The translations under genes were made by a program, and so were the position numbers. From Volutella citrinella (taxonomy: Eukaryota > Ascomycota > Sordariomycetes > Hypocreales > Nectriaceae), in contig JAWZSP010000001.1 in NCBI GenBank assembly GCA_034401135.1, positions 5,456,001-5,520,000 on the forward strand: a stretch of 64,000 bases of DNA, given 5' to 3'. Positions 30,569-43,160 of the stretch are shown here, piece by piece. Every line of letters begins with the position of its first letter. Positions within the stretch are counted from its first letter, which is position 1. The notes below the pieces were generated by a model. It did not search any database. It worked only from the letters and a program-made list of their open reading frames with translations, and was not told the DNA's origin.

Positions 30569-32941
30569 CTAAAAATTGAATGCTCCGTTCATGTCCGCCC
30601 TATCCAAATGCGCCGTGGGGTTTCCCATTGAAGGCATGGTCTCGAATCCAGGCAGGGGATAAGCATCTACATCGCCTGAAAGGGCCTCTTGTTGCGGCTG
30701 TTGCCATCCCAATCCGTTGTTGAAGTCCCAGCTTCCACTCAAATCCAACATGCCCGATACTTGGCCTGGATCAAGCTCAAGAGGGCTCATCTGAAAGCTT
30801 GTGTCGTCAATGATTGCCATGTTCGCTCCTGGCGAAGTTGATGGGCTATCATATGTGTACTTTTGCGATGGCTGGGCATCGTGCAAGTGTTTGACAACCT
30901 GCCAACTGTGTCGCGCCGCAGGCGACCAATCCTCCATGGCTTCCAAGAGGTCCAGTACAGTTTGAATCTGTGCCTGCCACTCCGGTGCACACGAGTTGTT
31001 GCTCTGCCAGTACACGCTGACCAACGGAACCATGACTGCTTGGTACAGGAACCAGACAGCGTTCCAGCCAGACATCTGGTTGCGGGTCCATCTTCGAGAT
31101 ATATCGTGAATAGTAGCAGCTGCCATCCCTCGGCATATGTCCACGGCTGCTGCATCGTATTCTATCCCTTGGGGACTGACATCGTTCGCGGCCATGGACA
31201 GCAAAACCGGGCGGTGAAGTAGCATCCGCAGATTCTGATACCGCCACTTCATGACGCAGCGCGTAATGAAAAGGGGCTCTGCGCAAGGATCTGTTGCACG
31301 GAACAAGGGGGGCAGATTGTTATGCCAACTGACCAATTGGCCGTCCAACTGGTCGCGTACGCTGCTGTCAAGAAGTGGTGTGACGGCAAGCATCTCATGA
31401 ATTCTTTTAGCGATTCGGCAGAACTTGATGCTCTCAATCAAGTTAACTATGTCGGTGTCTTTGACCGAACTGTATTGCTGTGCCACTTTGTTAGCTGTAT
31501 AAAACTTGTGTGCGCGTGAAAAGATCTACGTACTGGCTCATGAGCTGGATCCCATAGGGATGATGGATCTGCATCCACATCCCATTGAATGGAGGAAGGA
31601 TGGCCCATAGTTGTAACCGCCCATGTATCCAGACAAAGCAATGAGAACCATGTACGTTCTTGGGGGCTCATGCTGGAACGATTGGTGGCTCCGTCTGAGG
31701 GAATGCTCTGATGGAGGCCCATGACCCGAGCCATCCTTACAGCTGCGGCCATGACAGCATCGGCCATACTTGTCCTGTTACTGTAATGCAAATAGAAACC
31801 GCCCGTAAGGGCAAGGGCTTGAATCAGTTCGATCTGGCCACTTCCCAGGGAATCAGCAGTCAGCAGCTCCATGGCTTTCTCGTAGTACCTCGCATGGCTG
31901 ACATCATCCGTCCTGGCTGACACGATACTGCCGATGGCAAAGACGATGTTCAACAGGCAAGCCCATGATGCATCATTTCTTTTGCCCTCAAGGTAGTCTC
32001 CTCGAAAGGAAGCTTCGTCAAGCATAGGAACCATGCAGTGTACTCGATTGAAGTACGCGTCGATGAGGGCTTGGCCCTTCCACGTCCAGGGCCCAGGAGT
32101 CTCGATGGGAGTCGTGCTGTGTAACTCGGAACTCACTTGGTCTCTTCCGAGATCGAGACTACCGAGCCTGGAGGGAAGAGATCCCCGCAGGGAAGGCTCA
32201 ACCTTGAGCATTACCAACAAGGCTGCCCGTATCGATGATGTATTCAGGACTTGTGGCTTCTCATCCGAAACAGGCCCAAAGAGATCGTGAGCGGTGGAAT
32301 CTAAAATGGCAGCGGGCGGTACGAGCTGCTCATTGCCCCAGTCTAAGGGACAGACCTGGGACTGATCGAACCCGCCCCATCCTGATTCTGCAGAGAGACT
32401 ATCAAGAGGCGGCGATGGTAACCCCTTTGTATCATTCGGGGACTCCCCCAAGATACCGAGAAGCTCATAGCGCGAGAGAGGGAGCAATGCTGAAACTTGA
32501 TGACCGGGATACAGGCGTCTTATTATCGAGCGGCATTCTTCCAAAGATTGTGATAGAGCTTCGAGTGTTCTTCGCAAGGTTAGAAAGACTTGCTCCTTGA
32601 AGATGTTCGATATGCTTACTTTCTAGATGGAATGACGCGCTGTCGGTGCTTGTCATAGAAACATTTCTTGGGAGCTCGGCTTGACAGGCACTGTCCGCAG
32701 GGTTGCTTGCCATCACACCGAATCTTACGTCTCTTGCATTCTGCACACGCATGGGGAGTGGTGATGCGCTTGTTCGCCAGTGCACCTGGCTTTGGACTCC
32801 CTGGGGGTCCAGCCGGCGGCTTGCGCGGTGGAACGCCTTGGACTGGCCGAAGTGAGTATAGGTTCCGTGAAGTGGACAGTTGAGTTACTACTTACATGTA
32901 TGGAACATACCACACGACTTGGGAATGGGTGAAGGGACCAT
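30569..32941 (-). CDS. Zn2Cys6 fungal-specific transcription factor
   Basis: DNA-binding regulator with an N-terminal Zn2Cys6 cluster and a fungal_trans middle homology domain. Exons 32941-32896, 32842-32620, 32569-31534 and 31477-30569 give 737 residues; all three introns (53, 50, 56 nt) have good branch sites and close in phase. The six cysteines lie at about residues 48-76 in the spacing C-x2-C-x6-C-x5-C-x2-C-x8-C, preceded by a basic Pro/Gly-rich leader ending KPGALANKR. A short linker/coil (TLEALSQSLEECRSII) follows. The fungal_trans domain (about residues 230-560) includes ALIDAYFNRVHCMVPMLDE and RMARVMGLHQS. The C-terminus is acidic and Gln-rich, perhaps an activation domain. The start is uncertain: the ATG at 32908 is also in frame. 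The target pathway cannot be read from the sequence; 5 kb of gene-poor DNA lies upstream. Confidence 0.87.
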
Positions 32942-35900
32942 GGGGATGTTGCACAGTAAGACAAGAAGTAGAGTGATATGCCGGAGTACTATATGTTGCT
33001 GGAAGCGGCATCAAGAGAAAGCATGGAATGAGTTTGGGTGTAGAGCATCGCGAGACATTCTTGGGATTTGCTGCAACTTCCAAACGGGAAGAGAGGTTGC
33101 GGCAGTAAGACCAAGCCGAGACATTGTCGTGGCAAGGTGGAGAGGTTGCCGATGAATAAATAGAAAGATGAGGGATGGGAGCCCTCTTGGGGGTAGGTAA
33201 CTGGTGGAGTCAAGGTGCGGAGCCGTCCGGGGTAACGACGATGTAGGCGGGGGTTTGCACCGTTCCAAGAAGGTAGACAGTCTTGTGGAACCCACGAGGT
33301 GGATGGAGGTGATGGGAGGCAAGCAAGAGGTGCAGATCCATGTGGCCATGAGAGGCGCACCAGGGACTGGCGGTATTGAATGGATGGGATGGATCTGGTG
33401 GAGTCATGATGTAGCCGAGATGGGCGGATGTGAGATGAAGCAGGGCCAAGGCTTGCACAACAGACGGGAGGTGTACATGTAAGAGTGGTAGTGGTTGCCA
33501 ACACACTATGGGGGGAGCATTCGGAAATCGAACCACGCGGCAACGAGGTGCAAAGGCCTTGCATGCTCCTGCTAAGCTTGCTTAGAGTTGTGTGGTTGGG
33601 TGAGGTTGGAGTGAATGTGAGTGGGTGCAGTATCCGGACTGGATTAAGGACCACCGCGCAGAGCGGCGCCCGGCCTTGGAGCCCGATTGGGGGGGTGTAT
33701 CAGGGCCACGGCCGGCATTGTGCGCGGCAGTACCGCTCTGCAGAGGCGCTATGCTGCCTGGGGCATGGAGTGCACAGTACTAAGGTAGGTGTGAGCGAGC
33801 TGGGGTGAGAATGAAGGAGGGCGAGGGTCTAGGCGCCATGCAAAAGGACAAGGCATGGACAAGGCCCCGATCGACGTTGCGTGCGGGCCGACGGGCGGGC
33901 TCGAGCCTTTGTCTCTGTGGACGGCAGATCTGGGGTCGGCGTGTTTAGTGCCAGGGCGCCTGCTTGGCGGCCTTGGGTTCGTGTCCGCGTTCTGTCGAGT
34001 TGAAAAGGGTATGGTGCGAGGCAGGAGGAGGCGGGCCAGGCCTCTGAGGAGACGGCCATCTGCCATTTCTTGTCTTGCTGGGCTGGGAGCTCCGCTCAGC
34101 TCATCGGGAGATGCTGTGGCGGTGACTTGGAGAGGCGAAGCTTCCCTTGCACCGGCCGAGTCACCCATGGCCATGTTGACGTTGAATCCCGATAGTCCGA
34201 GCTGAGCAACTCTGCAGCGGGCCAAAGCCGCTGGACAGCGGAAACATCGGTGGCAATAGATGTCTAGTTGGTCAAAGTCTCGGGACTCGCATCATCTTGC
34301 CCGGGGGCAGCCTTGCATTGGCTGTCAAAGACCTACGAAAGACGCCGTAGAATGAACCACTTGGTGAATACCCCAGAGCACCTTGGAAGAAAAGATAGAA
34401 ACTGCAAAGTCGAACCACCAGTTGAAATGGTGATGAGATACATGCAGCAAGAAGGATATATAAGCAGTCAAGAGGAGAAAGACGAAGCGGACGCTAGCAC
34501 GTATTTTCCCCAACACCTTGGTGCTCCTTCCTTCTTTGCTCGGCAGTGGCTTTTCCTTCCAACTCACCTACTTGAATAGTACTCAAGCTTAGAAAGAGGT
34601 TGGCACACCCCACCTTCTTTCCTATCTGGGATCTGTCCGCATACACTGGATATTGGGCGAGTGTGTTGCCAGCGCCCAATACAGACAGTACAATTTTGGG
34701 AATCTTGGTTTTGAGAATCTTGGTTTGAAGAGAAACGATCCCTAGGAGTAGCCTTGTGTTAGTAGTATCTGCAACGGCCGTGGCAAGTCTCAAAGTGTCC
34801 TAGACCAGCAGCGCCTCATGCCATTGGTAGCGACTTGGGCAGCAGCAGTCAATCGACTCCGCCAAGTTCGTGTTCCTGTATCATGTAGCAGGCATCTGCT
34901 CACCGATACCCGTCTTTTGCAGACGATACTTAGTTTGGGAGTGGAGAAGACGACTAGGAGTTGGCACACCTAGTGCCTCTCAACTTACCACATCCTGGAA
35001 ACGGCAATGACAGCCAAACTTGCTCAAGATATTTCCGAATCCTGCCGCAGCACTTCTCACTCAGCCCCTAGAAGCCCATTCTCGGCCCTTTCCGAGGGCT
35101 GACCCGGCTCGTGCATAAGAAATCTCGTGATACTTGCTCGAACGATGGGGCTTAGCATTCAGGGTCATTGCCTGCCCGTCAGCTTCTGGCGCATATTTTC
35201 GGTGGTTTCCCAATCACTTCCTCTTGGTACCCAACTGTGGCCACGTTCTGCCGCGGTGGATAGCTCGATACTGTCCGTCGTATTCGGCAACCTACCCCGA
35301 TGCACTACTGCAATGATTCGGTGGAGGGCATCACGCTGTTTGATGTCCGACGCGATGGAGAGACGGCGGTGGCAGTCACTGTAGGGCTTGCCCAAGCAGA
35401 CTAGATACCTACTTACTAACTTACTACAAGTAGGTAAGTCAGTGGTAATCCGATGTGATGTGGGATGAAGTTCCTCCCTACGCCAACAAGGGACAAATCC
35501 CCGGGCCCCGCATCCCAGACTGAGCAACCTGTATCGTGGAAAGGAGCCCACAACTCGGCAGAGGCAGGGCCCAGAAGGGAGAGAGGCCAAGTTGCCAGAG
35601 GCCGAAAACGCTTTACCCCATGCTCCCCAGCAGATCCTGCACTTGGACCAAACCCCCAACTCGTGGAAACTCGCCGCTGGAGGGGGAGGGCAGCTCCGCA
35701 AGAAATCGACCGCATCCATCCACCATCCACCATCAAGAGCATCACCTGCAGCTGCAGCTGCAGCTGCACCACAGGTCACACCCCCAAGTTCCGGGTTCTT
35801 GACGATGAATGCGACACCACCCCGGCCTGTGGGCAGGGTCTTCGGTCCGTACCATCCACCGCCCCCTGCTCCGCCCTTCGGCCTGCTGCTGATTATCGTC

Positions 35901-37981
35901 CCCCGCCATAGAATTTCCGCCAAACCTCGGGATGGAACTGGGAAGGCTTTGGTGTCGTCGTCGCCTGGTCTCCCAAAGAGGGAGCTGCAGCACAATGCAC
36001 TGGGCTGTGGCCCGCCGTCCGCTTCCACGGAACTCCAGGCTGGCCAAGTCCCCCCGCCATGTACCCCAGCTTTTCAACGTCCGAGGAACCCGCCGCCCCA
36101 ACCATCCCGCCATCATGTTTGATGCCCTGTGGGGGAGCCGGGGGATTCGCCGCAGTGGACACTGGACAGGCAGGCCGATACTAGTATACTGTACTCATTC
36201 CTTGGGCTGGCCGGCGCTTGTAATTCTATTGGTAATGGGGAAGCCAGTCCCAGTAGATATTGGGGGTGATAATGACCAGTGCCTTGCCTCCGTTGCTTGT
36301 TTCCAGCGCCGAGGCCGCGCTATGCCTCTGCTGGCCGCTCAGCCGTGCATCTATGCCCCTGGCTTGAAACCCTGTTTGTACATACAATCCCTTTGGCCGG
36401 TCTGCGACACGACAAATCAACAGCCTCGACTCACCCAGCTTTTTTCACGATCCCATCCTCATATTCGGAAGGCGTTCCCGGCTACAACTCCACCAGCGGC
36501 CACAACTGAAACTAGCGATCTGAATACCTGCGGGTGCTATTGATGCGACTGGCCGGCGAACGAACGCCGCCTCTGTCATTGCACGTCACGAGGTGTCCAA
36601 GATGCGTGCGTCCCTTGTCGGGGTTCACCATCGCGAAACGACCCCGCCTTTTTAAATTAGGTGGAACCCTCCAATTGAAATGCCCGTCGTAAACTATTCA
36701 CTTTGATTCACAATGGCGCCAGCTCGGCGGCTAACCTGGACCTTAATCATAATCATTGGCTGCTTGCTCTGACTTGGGGGACGATCAACTACCTACGTTC
36801 GGTATCGACGCGGTGAAGTTGCACCGGTCCTCCGCTCCCCCAAAGTGAAGACAATTGTCCGGATGCTGCCCGTGCCTGCCTGAATATTCGCGGTCCATCC
36901 CTGCCGTGCCGATAGATAGTGCCGCCTCTGACGCCGCAATTGGTAACTCGTTCGATTAATGGTATTATGCCTCATCACATGCTCCTTGCTCATATACTCG
37001 GACAGCCTGCAAGACCTGCTCTTGGATCGCCACAAGGAGACACGTCAGATAGCTCCACTCCCTCCGTACTGTAAGTACCCTACCTAGAGAGCAGGGGGCC
37101 GCTGTTGAGGATCTGCGGAAGCCCACCAACGAGCAGCACCCGCACCAATGTCATTGCCCCCAGGCCCAAATCATCACTTTTGCCTAAACCCTCGCGTGCC
37201 GGAATTTCATAGAATCCATAAACCCCATTGCCGGATTTCAGCGAGTCCATAAACGTGGCTCAAGGCTCTTAATGACATGCGTTTCCCCCTTGCTAGTCGC
37301 AGCCGTGCCGGCCCAGGTGTGTCCGCCATAGGAGTTAGATGGGAAACTCAATATCTACCCACCGCGATATTGAGAATTCATCAATCATGTAGACAGCCAG
37401 CCTGGATACTGTGGGGTGCACTCGGCTAGGTTGCTTATGCACTGGACACTGTCCGGAAATGAAGGGGAGGCGAAGGCGACCTGGGTGTTGCGTTTTAATT
37501 GACTCTATCCAACATTGTACCTCGTCCGCAGCGCTTTGCATACCGCAGACGCAGGTTTGCCTTCCCATTCCACCACGACAGACTCGCCCTGGCTTCTCTC
37601 AAATGCAGCTCTGCTGCTTGTCGGATGTCAGATCCGACGGGAGCGAAACGTGGTGGCGGGGGGTTACAATAGCGTCCACTTCCATGTCATATAAAGTTTG
37701 CATCACGTCTCGGTTATGCCCCTTCACCCTGTTTTCCTATAACGATTGCCTGGACGTGACCCGCCTGGGGATGGACTTAGGCCGGACATAGGCCGCCGGA
37801 GGACAGAGCAATTGCGGAGGGTGAGCATAAGCCGCCTGGACCACACCACGCTCTGATGTCCCAAAATGATGAACTGGCCGATCGAAATCACACCCCCTTT
37901 TCCACTTGGCGCACTCCTATGCTCTCCGATCACTCGTGACCAGTGGCGCTCCACCCTCGGCTGTGAGGCTTGCCTCAGACC
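32942..37981. other. Gene-poor 5-kb region upstream of the Zn2Cys6 gene
   Basis: Five kilobases without a supported coding gene, by far the longest such stretch in the window. The longer open frames (32989-33654, 33749-34225 and 35165-36028 on the minus strand; 35592-36122 on the plus strand) are Pro/Ser/Gly/Arg-rich, overlap each other on both strands and show no family wording, so they look like chance frames in GC-rich DNA. Other contents are an inverted repeat at 35406-35436, a GCAGCT repeat near 35752, and a short duplication GAATCTTGGTTT near 34699. It may be a long regulatory region or long 5' leader of the transcription factor, or carry unannotated non-coding RNA. Confidence 0.5.
35406..35436. 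repeat. Inverted repeat with TAGGTA-type arms
   Basis: Arms TACCTACTT (35406-35414) and AAGTAGGTA (35428-35436) flank a 13-nt loop. The TAGGTA word recurs in intergenic DNA of this window (near 3008, 44895 and 54930), suggesting a dispersed short motif. Confidence 0.5.
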
Positions 37982-39822
37982 TCACAAGCGAAGCACCTGG
38001 CATCGACTTTCAATGCCGTCGAAGATGCAGGTGTTATCAACAGGGACGTATTGTTTCGTGATGATCTTGATCATCTCCTGGGCCACCATGCCGCCCATCG
38101 CAGCTGAAATGTTATGGAGTTCGCCTCCGGCGGCCCGGGAGACCTCCTCCGCAGCCTGCAGGAACCGTTGGTTCTTGGACGCCTGGGGCGCCTTCTGAGT
38201 CACATCGTCCATGATGGCTTGTGCAGAGGCCGTCTTAATGTGCGACGTGGCTGAGAGAGTGAGGTAAAGTGGTATGAGGGAGAATGGCATTTCCGGGCCG
38301 GCGATCGCAGCCACCTCATCGTTCGCGAGCTCCTGCTCTGCACACGTGGGCATTCTATTAGCCTTGACACCACATATATGCGTGTTGAGAGAAGATGGGC
38401 CAATAACGTACCGACGAGCTTTGCCACGTCCGCAGGTCCCTCGGGGACAGTGATGAGCTTGATGAACCGGGCATTTTTGCAATATAACTCCACCTCTGAC
38501 GCCTCGATTGCGTGGCCTTTGGTGATATCCCGAGCAAGATTGAGAATCTCGTCCACATCTTGACGGGCCTTGGCCTTGTAAATGTTTTGCAGCTTGATGT
38601 AGACGCTCGACTGTGCCTTCATATCAGGAAGTCCGCCAGGAACCGGTAAGCGCCCATGTTGGGCATAGAAGCGCTTCACCGCTTCGGTGATGACCCAAAA
38701 GCTAGACTGGAGCTCCGCCTTGGTCACGGTTAGCGAGAGGTGGTCAAAGTAGTGGAGCGGCATCGACCTACAGGGTCCCGAGAAGCGTAATCAAAGACTT
38801 GCTTCAGCGAGCTTGGGAGGGATGGGGAAGTCACATGCTTCATGACCGCTCCGACAGCCTCTTCAAAGTTCTCTTCTCCGCCTTCGGGGTTATCTCGTCG
38901 CATGGCATCCGAGACGGTTTGACGGAAGGCTGTCTTATCTGCGTAGCTGGTAGGATAGGCGCCATCATGGGCTTTCTGCCATTCCTCCAAGTAGTGCAGT
39001 AGGATGACGACAAGGGGGAGGTGTCCATGCTCATGGGCATCCAATTCAGTAATGTTTTTGGTCATTTCCCTTGAAAATTCGACCAACTCTGGCCAAGGAT
39101 TGAGGAGCCTCAGGTCAGTTGTTGCAGTCTCGTCTGGATGAGTGTCGACAATGGGGAATGTGCCAGGTAGTTGGACCCTGAAGTACGAGTAAAAGCCGAC
39201 AGAGTGAACTGCAATCACCGGGATTCCACGCTGACGGCCGTATTCATGGATGGACTGTACTTGATCTTGGGGTAAGGGCAGTGCGTATAGCACCGTGGTA
39301 AAGGAGGCATCGGAACCAAGCAGCTGCTTGATGTCGAAAGCAGTCTAGAAACAGAATCAACAGTCAGATCAAATATTGTTAGATTGCTGGGGGCGGCACA
39401 CACATTCGGCTTGGGATACCAGTCGCCTTGAACTTCAGGGTTCAATTCGACAAGAAGTCGTGTACAGCTCTCTGCTCTTGAGCCTCCTAGACTGCTCTCA
39501 TCGAGGAAAAAGTTGACACCCAAGTCCTCAGGACTGACGACAGCCTCGTCTGCAATTGTGAATTTGCCGATGCCTAGAGTGAATAAATAATGAGCCAGTT
39601 GGTTCCAGGGAGCGGTTGGCCGAACATCGTACCGGGCAGAACGAGGTTCTTGAGAGCCTCCACACCGACAGTACCGGCACCTGCGTTCACAAGCAGGATG
39701 TTGGCTGATTCCAGAGCCGCTTGACCTGAGGCTGCCCAGAGCCTCAATTGGCGATCATATTTCCTCTCCTTCTCTGAGGGGCCCTCCAGAACGGGGGGGG
39801 TCTGGACCATGACGTCGGCCAT
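37982..39822 (-). CDS. ULA1: NEDD8-activating enzyme E1 regulatory subunit (Ula1/APPBP1)
   Basis: Regulatory half of the heterodimeric E1 that, with Uba3, activates NEDD8/Rub1 for cullin modification. Exons 39822-39633, 39573-39404, 39344-38772, 38718-38412 and 38337-37982 give 531 residues, nearly the human length (534). The N-terminus has the ThiF-type fold: [14 protein letters not shown], then [25 protein letters not shown]. The third intron (38719-38771, GTAGGT, CGCTAAC branch) is needed to join VFDYASRDP to [10 protein letters not shown]. The ending [22 protein letters not shown] and [14 protein letters not shown] is typical. As expected for this subunit, it lacks the catalytic cysteine. 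The ATG at 39810 is an alternative start. Confidence 0.92.
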
Positions 39823-40942
39823 GTTGAGGGTGAGATGATGCCAGGAGCGGTGGGGGGACGGGTGCTCCGGTATGCGATGACCTTCGTCAGGAAACGACAA
39901 TAACCGGGCTATTTGCAGTCCGAGACGGATAAACGGCTTTGCTAGGCTAAAACAAGCGATATGCCTCCCGAAGTGATGTCAGTGAAGCCCAGTGCAAGCC
40001 GGTGATGGGTGAGCAAGCTGCCTGTCGATGGTGTGGAGGGGCAGGAGCCAGCTGGGATTAGTAAAGGGCTTAGCTCCGTCCCAGTTAGGCAGTGGCGCAA
40101 GAAAATGGTCCGTGCAGCGTGTAGCGAGTGCGAGAAGCGAAGGAACCACTTGGCCTGATGATAATAAAGCTGCGCCAATGCCCTATGGATGGATATCGTG
40201 GTATTAGTGCGCTGTCACAAGCAAGAAGCTCGCACTCAGTTCGCACTCGTCAGCGCGGCGACGTTGGAGCAGTAGCACCTTAGTATCTCCAACATGGAGC
40301 GAATAGCGCATGGAAGAGGGAGTCACAATGCAGCCATTCAAACACGGCGGCCCACGGCAAACAGCTGCTTGCTTCTCAACACTCATGGGTGCTTGATACC
40401 CGGACTGAGTGATTCACGCGCAAACGCCAAAGGAAGCAAATGCTCACACATTGATGGAAACACAAGTAATTGCCCTCGGGATCCGCAAACTTGATACGAT
40501 TGCCCAGCTGCCGCTCCATATCGTCTGTTTCCGCCAGCGAAATTTCGCAGGCTGAGCGCGCGTGCTTATTGCCCGCAACGTCACCTCGTCTTTCGGACTG
40601 CACAGCGGCTGGTCCAGCCCATGCACCTTCAGATGGGCCCGCCGGGCAATGCCGGCCCACGCCGAGGGAGCGAATGCGAGCAGCACATCCACCACGCCGC
40701 TGCTGAACATGGCCCTGCGAATCAAATGTGACCAAGATCTTGATCGTGAATCGTCGAAATGGGTCTCCTATAAGACTGAGCCCATGGCCCCTTCCCGGAG
40801 ATCAAACATACCCTGCAAACTGTGCTGACCTTGACATGGAAGTGATTCCATTTTGACGACAACCATCATTGCTTTCTCTCTAATCTCGTTTTCTCACCTT
40901 TCAACTACCCGGCTTAGGCCTCTTGCTTTCTCGATTTTGGCT
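39823..40942. promoter_or_regulatory. Divergent region ULA1 / MFS exporter, with doubtful ORF
   Basis: About 1.1 kb between divergent genes. It contains a possible frameshifted coding remnant on the minus strand (40376-40735, listed separately). Otherwise nothing is recognised. Confidence 0.4.
40376..40735 (-). pseudogene. Doubtful frameshifted coding remnant
   Basis: Two overlapping minus-strand frames each look protein-like over part of their length. Frame one reads VDVLLAFAPSAWAGIARRAH and continues to EVTLRAISTRA. The other continues from about 40560 as CEISLAETDDMERQLGNRIK and FADPEGNYLCF. A one-base shift near 40555 would join them. I recognise no family. It may be a decayed gene, an unpredicted small spliced gene or chance in GC-rich DNA; both strands are open here, which weakens the case. 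Confidence 0.25.
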
Positions 40943-42872
40943 ATGGGGATATCCGAACACCCATCTGACGCGATTCCTGCCCAACACCTCGGCGCAATGG
41001 AAGGCGACGCCAAGGAGGCACCACCCTGCCCCGAAGATGTCAGCACCGACGAGGAGGAAGTCAGAGAGGCTTCTATTCCGCGAGTACGATTTTGGTTACT
41101 TTGTTTAGGGTGCGCCACCACCAATCCAGGGCCCTCACTCCCATTCCCATTCCCGGCTAATATAGCTTCCAGAGTCATGTTGGGCCTCTTCCTCTCCATG
41201 ATCGACAATTCGATTGTTGCCACGAGCCTCTACGATATCGGTGTCGACCTCAAAGATCTAGAAAGGATCAACTGGGTCGCACTCTCCTATACCTTGGCGA
41301 ACCTTGGATGTGCTATTGTATTCGCCCGCATTTCCGACATTACTGGCCGACGCAACGCCTTCATGGCTGCCTTTGTTCTCTTCTTCGCATTTTCTCTCGC
41401 ATGTGGATTTGCGCAGTCACTTGACCAACTGATCGCGTTTCGCGCTCTGCAAGGCGTCGGAGGTTCCGGTACGTAGCAACTCTCTACCACCTTAGGCCCG
41501 CTGCTGACCATCTAGGGTTGTTCTCTCTGACCATGATCATACTACCGGAGCTGAGCCCAGTAGATGTTCGGCAGCATATAGCCGCACTTATCGGGATGGT
41601 AATGGCCCTCTCGGGCGTACTGGGCCCTGTTCTTGGAGGTATTTTGACTCATTATGCTAGCTGGAGATGGGTCTTCTGGATCAAGTACGTGTATCAGCTT
41701 GGGACGCCCTGGCCGTGACATTTGACTAATGGTATACAGTGGCCCAATTGGTGCCGTATCAATAACCATCTTCTTCCTTACCTGGCCCAAGGCCGAACAC
41801 CTACCGACCATCGAACGCCGGTCGTGGCGCGAGTTGGACTACGCAGGGTCGCTGCTTGCGATGGCGTCTGCCGTACTGGTGGTTTTCGCCTTTCAGAATG
41901 CGGGAGAATCATTTCAAAACAAATGGAACCAGGCTATTTTCCTGGCGCCATTGCTCTGCGGTCTGCTTAGCTGGGGATTGCTCGTCGCCTGGCAGCTCAT
42001 CATCGACCGTCGATTCAAGGATATTTTTGCGCCCGCATTCCCTCTTGTCCTATTCCGCCGAAGAGTGTATGTGACGGCAGTCGTCAACGGGGTCCTTCTT
42101 GGATTACCCTACTTCCTTCTTTTGTACGCTGTCCCGCTGCGCATTCAGGTGGTTGGCCAGAAATCAGCTCTCACGGCTGGTGTGATGCTGCTCCCGATGC
42201 TTGGTGGAGCCGCTGTGGGAAGCATGCTTAGTGGGAAAATTAATGCGGTGAAAAACTATGTTGGCGAGTGCTTGATGGCAGGTTCATTTCTGATGACACT
42301 CGGTTGCGGTCTCTTGATGACGCTGTCACACGAGCTTGACCACGCCAAGCTCCTCGGTTTCCTTACGTTCTGTGGGCTCGGGTTCGGCATTACGGCATCG
42401 TCTTCGACGTTTGTCGTTTCCATTCAGGCTCCAATTCGCGAGTACGGTAAGGAGGATCGAATGCTATCATCCAAGGTTTCTGTGACTAACGAGTTTTACA
42501 GCCCCGGCGCAAGGAATACTGTCGCAGTTCCGCTTCCTGGGTGGCAGCTTGGGAATTGCTGCATCAACAGCTATACTTCACGAGAGAATGTCGACCCTCC
42601 TGAAGGGTGTCCTCTCGTCAACAGAGCTGGAAATGGTTGGGAGTCCTGACCTGCATCTCACGGCAACACAGGCAAAAGCAGTGCGGTTCGCCCATGCCGA
42701 TGCGTTTCGTTTGGAGATGAAAGTGGCAACCGGGATCGCGGCTGTTGGGATTATTTGCGCACTGGGTGCGCTACATCGTCAACGGCCTTTGGTTCAAGAA
42801 CAGCGCCGGGTGCTCATAGAGGAAGAGGCTACCCGGCGACGTGAAAATCGTCAGCATGTTCCCGGGCTATGA
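40943..42872 (+). CDS. MFS multidrug exporter (DHA2/14-spanner type)
   Basis: Proton-coupled export permease of the major facilitator superfamily, drug:H+ antiporter-2 type. Exons 40943-41109, 41173-41468, 41516-41684, 41740-42446 and 42502-42872 give 569 residues. An acidic cytosolic N-terminus (about 50 residues) precedes the first membrane segment VMLGLFLSMIDNSIVATSLY. Motif A appears as ARISDITGRRN and the antiporter motif C as LSGVLGPVLGG; about fourteen hydrophobic segments can be counted. The first intron (41110-41172) is 63 nt, a multiple of three, without an in-frame stop; splicing joins LCLG to VMLGLF. No biosynthetic genes flank it, so the substrate is unknown. The ATG at 40997 is an alternative start. 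Confidence 0.9.
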
Positions 42873-43160
42873 GTCACGAGCATCAAGTGGCGAGGTAATA
42901 ATTTTGTAATTGTATGGTTGTTGGATGTATGATTGGTAAGGACTGAAGGCGGAATAGGTTGTTGACCTTTGGCGAACTGGGCACCACTGGAGTTGAGGGA
43001 CATAGAAAACCAGCATTCAGGTCAATGCATCAATAGAATTGCAAAATCTTTCAAGTGTGGTTAGGCATTTGTCTCTATCTCTAGTGCCCGTGCTGCAGTT
43101 ATCTACTCCACATGCTTATATGTATTACCGCCTGTCTTTTGTTCTCACTCTTTTACCGGT

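Noticed and set aside
32989..34225. Minus-strand frames 32989-33654 and 33749-34225 upstream of the transcription factor
   Set aside because: Ser/Thr/Pro/His-rich low-complexity translations without conserved blocks; more likely promoter or leader sequence.
35165..36028. Long minus-strand open frame (287 codons) in the gene-poor region
   Set aside because: Gly/Pro/Arg/Cys-rich, overlapped by an equally long plus-strand frame, no domain-like wording, no splice partners. Best read as a chance frame in GC-rich DNA.
40098..40160. Short plus-strand peptide resembling the start of a Zn2Cys6 cluster (CSECEKRR)
   Set aside because: Stops after about 17 codons and lacks the remaining cysteines; no exon continues it.
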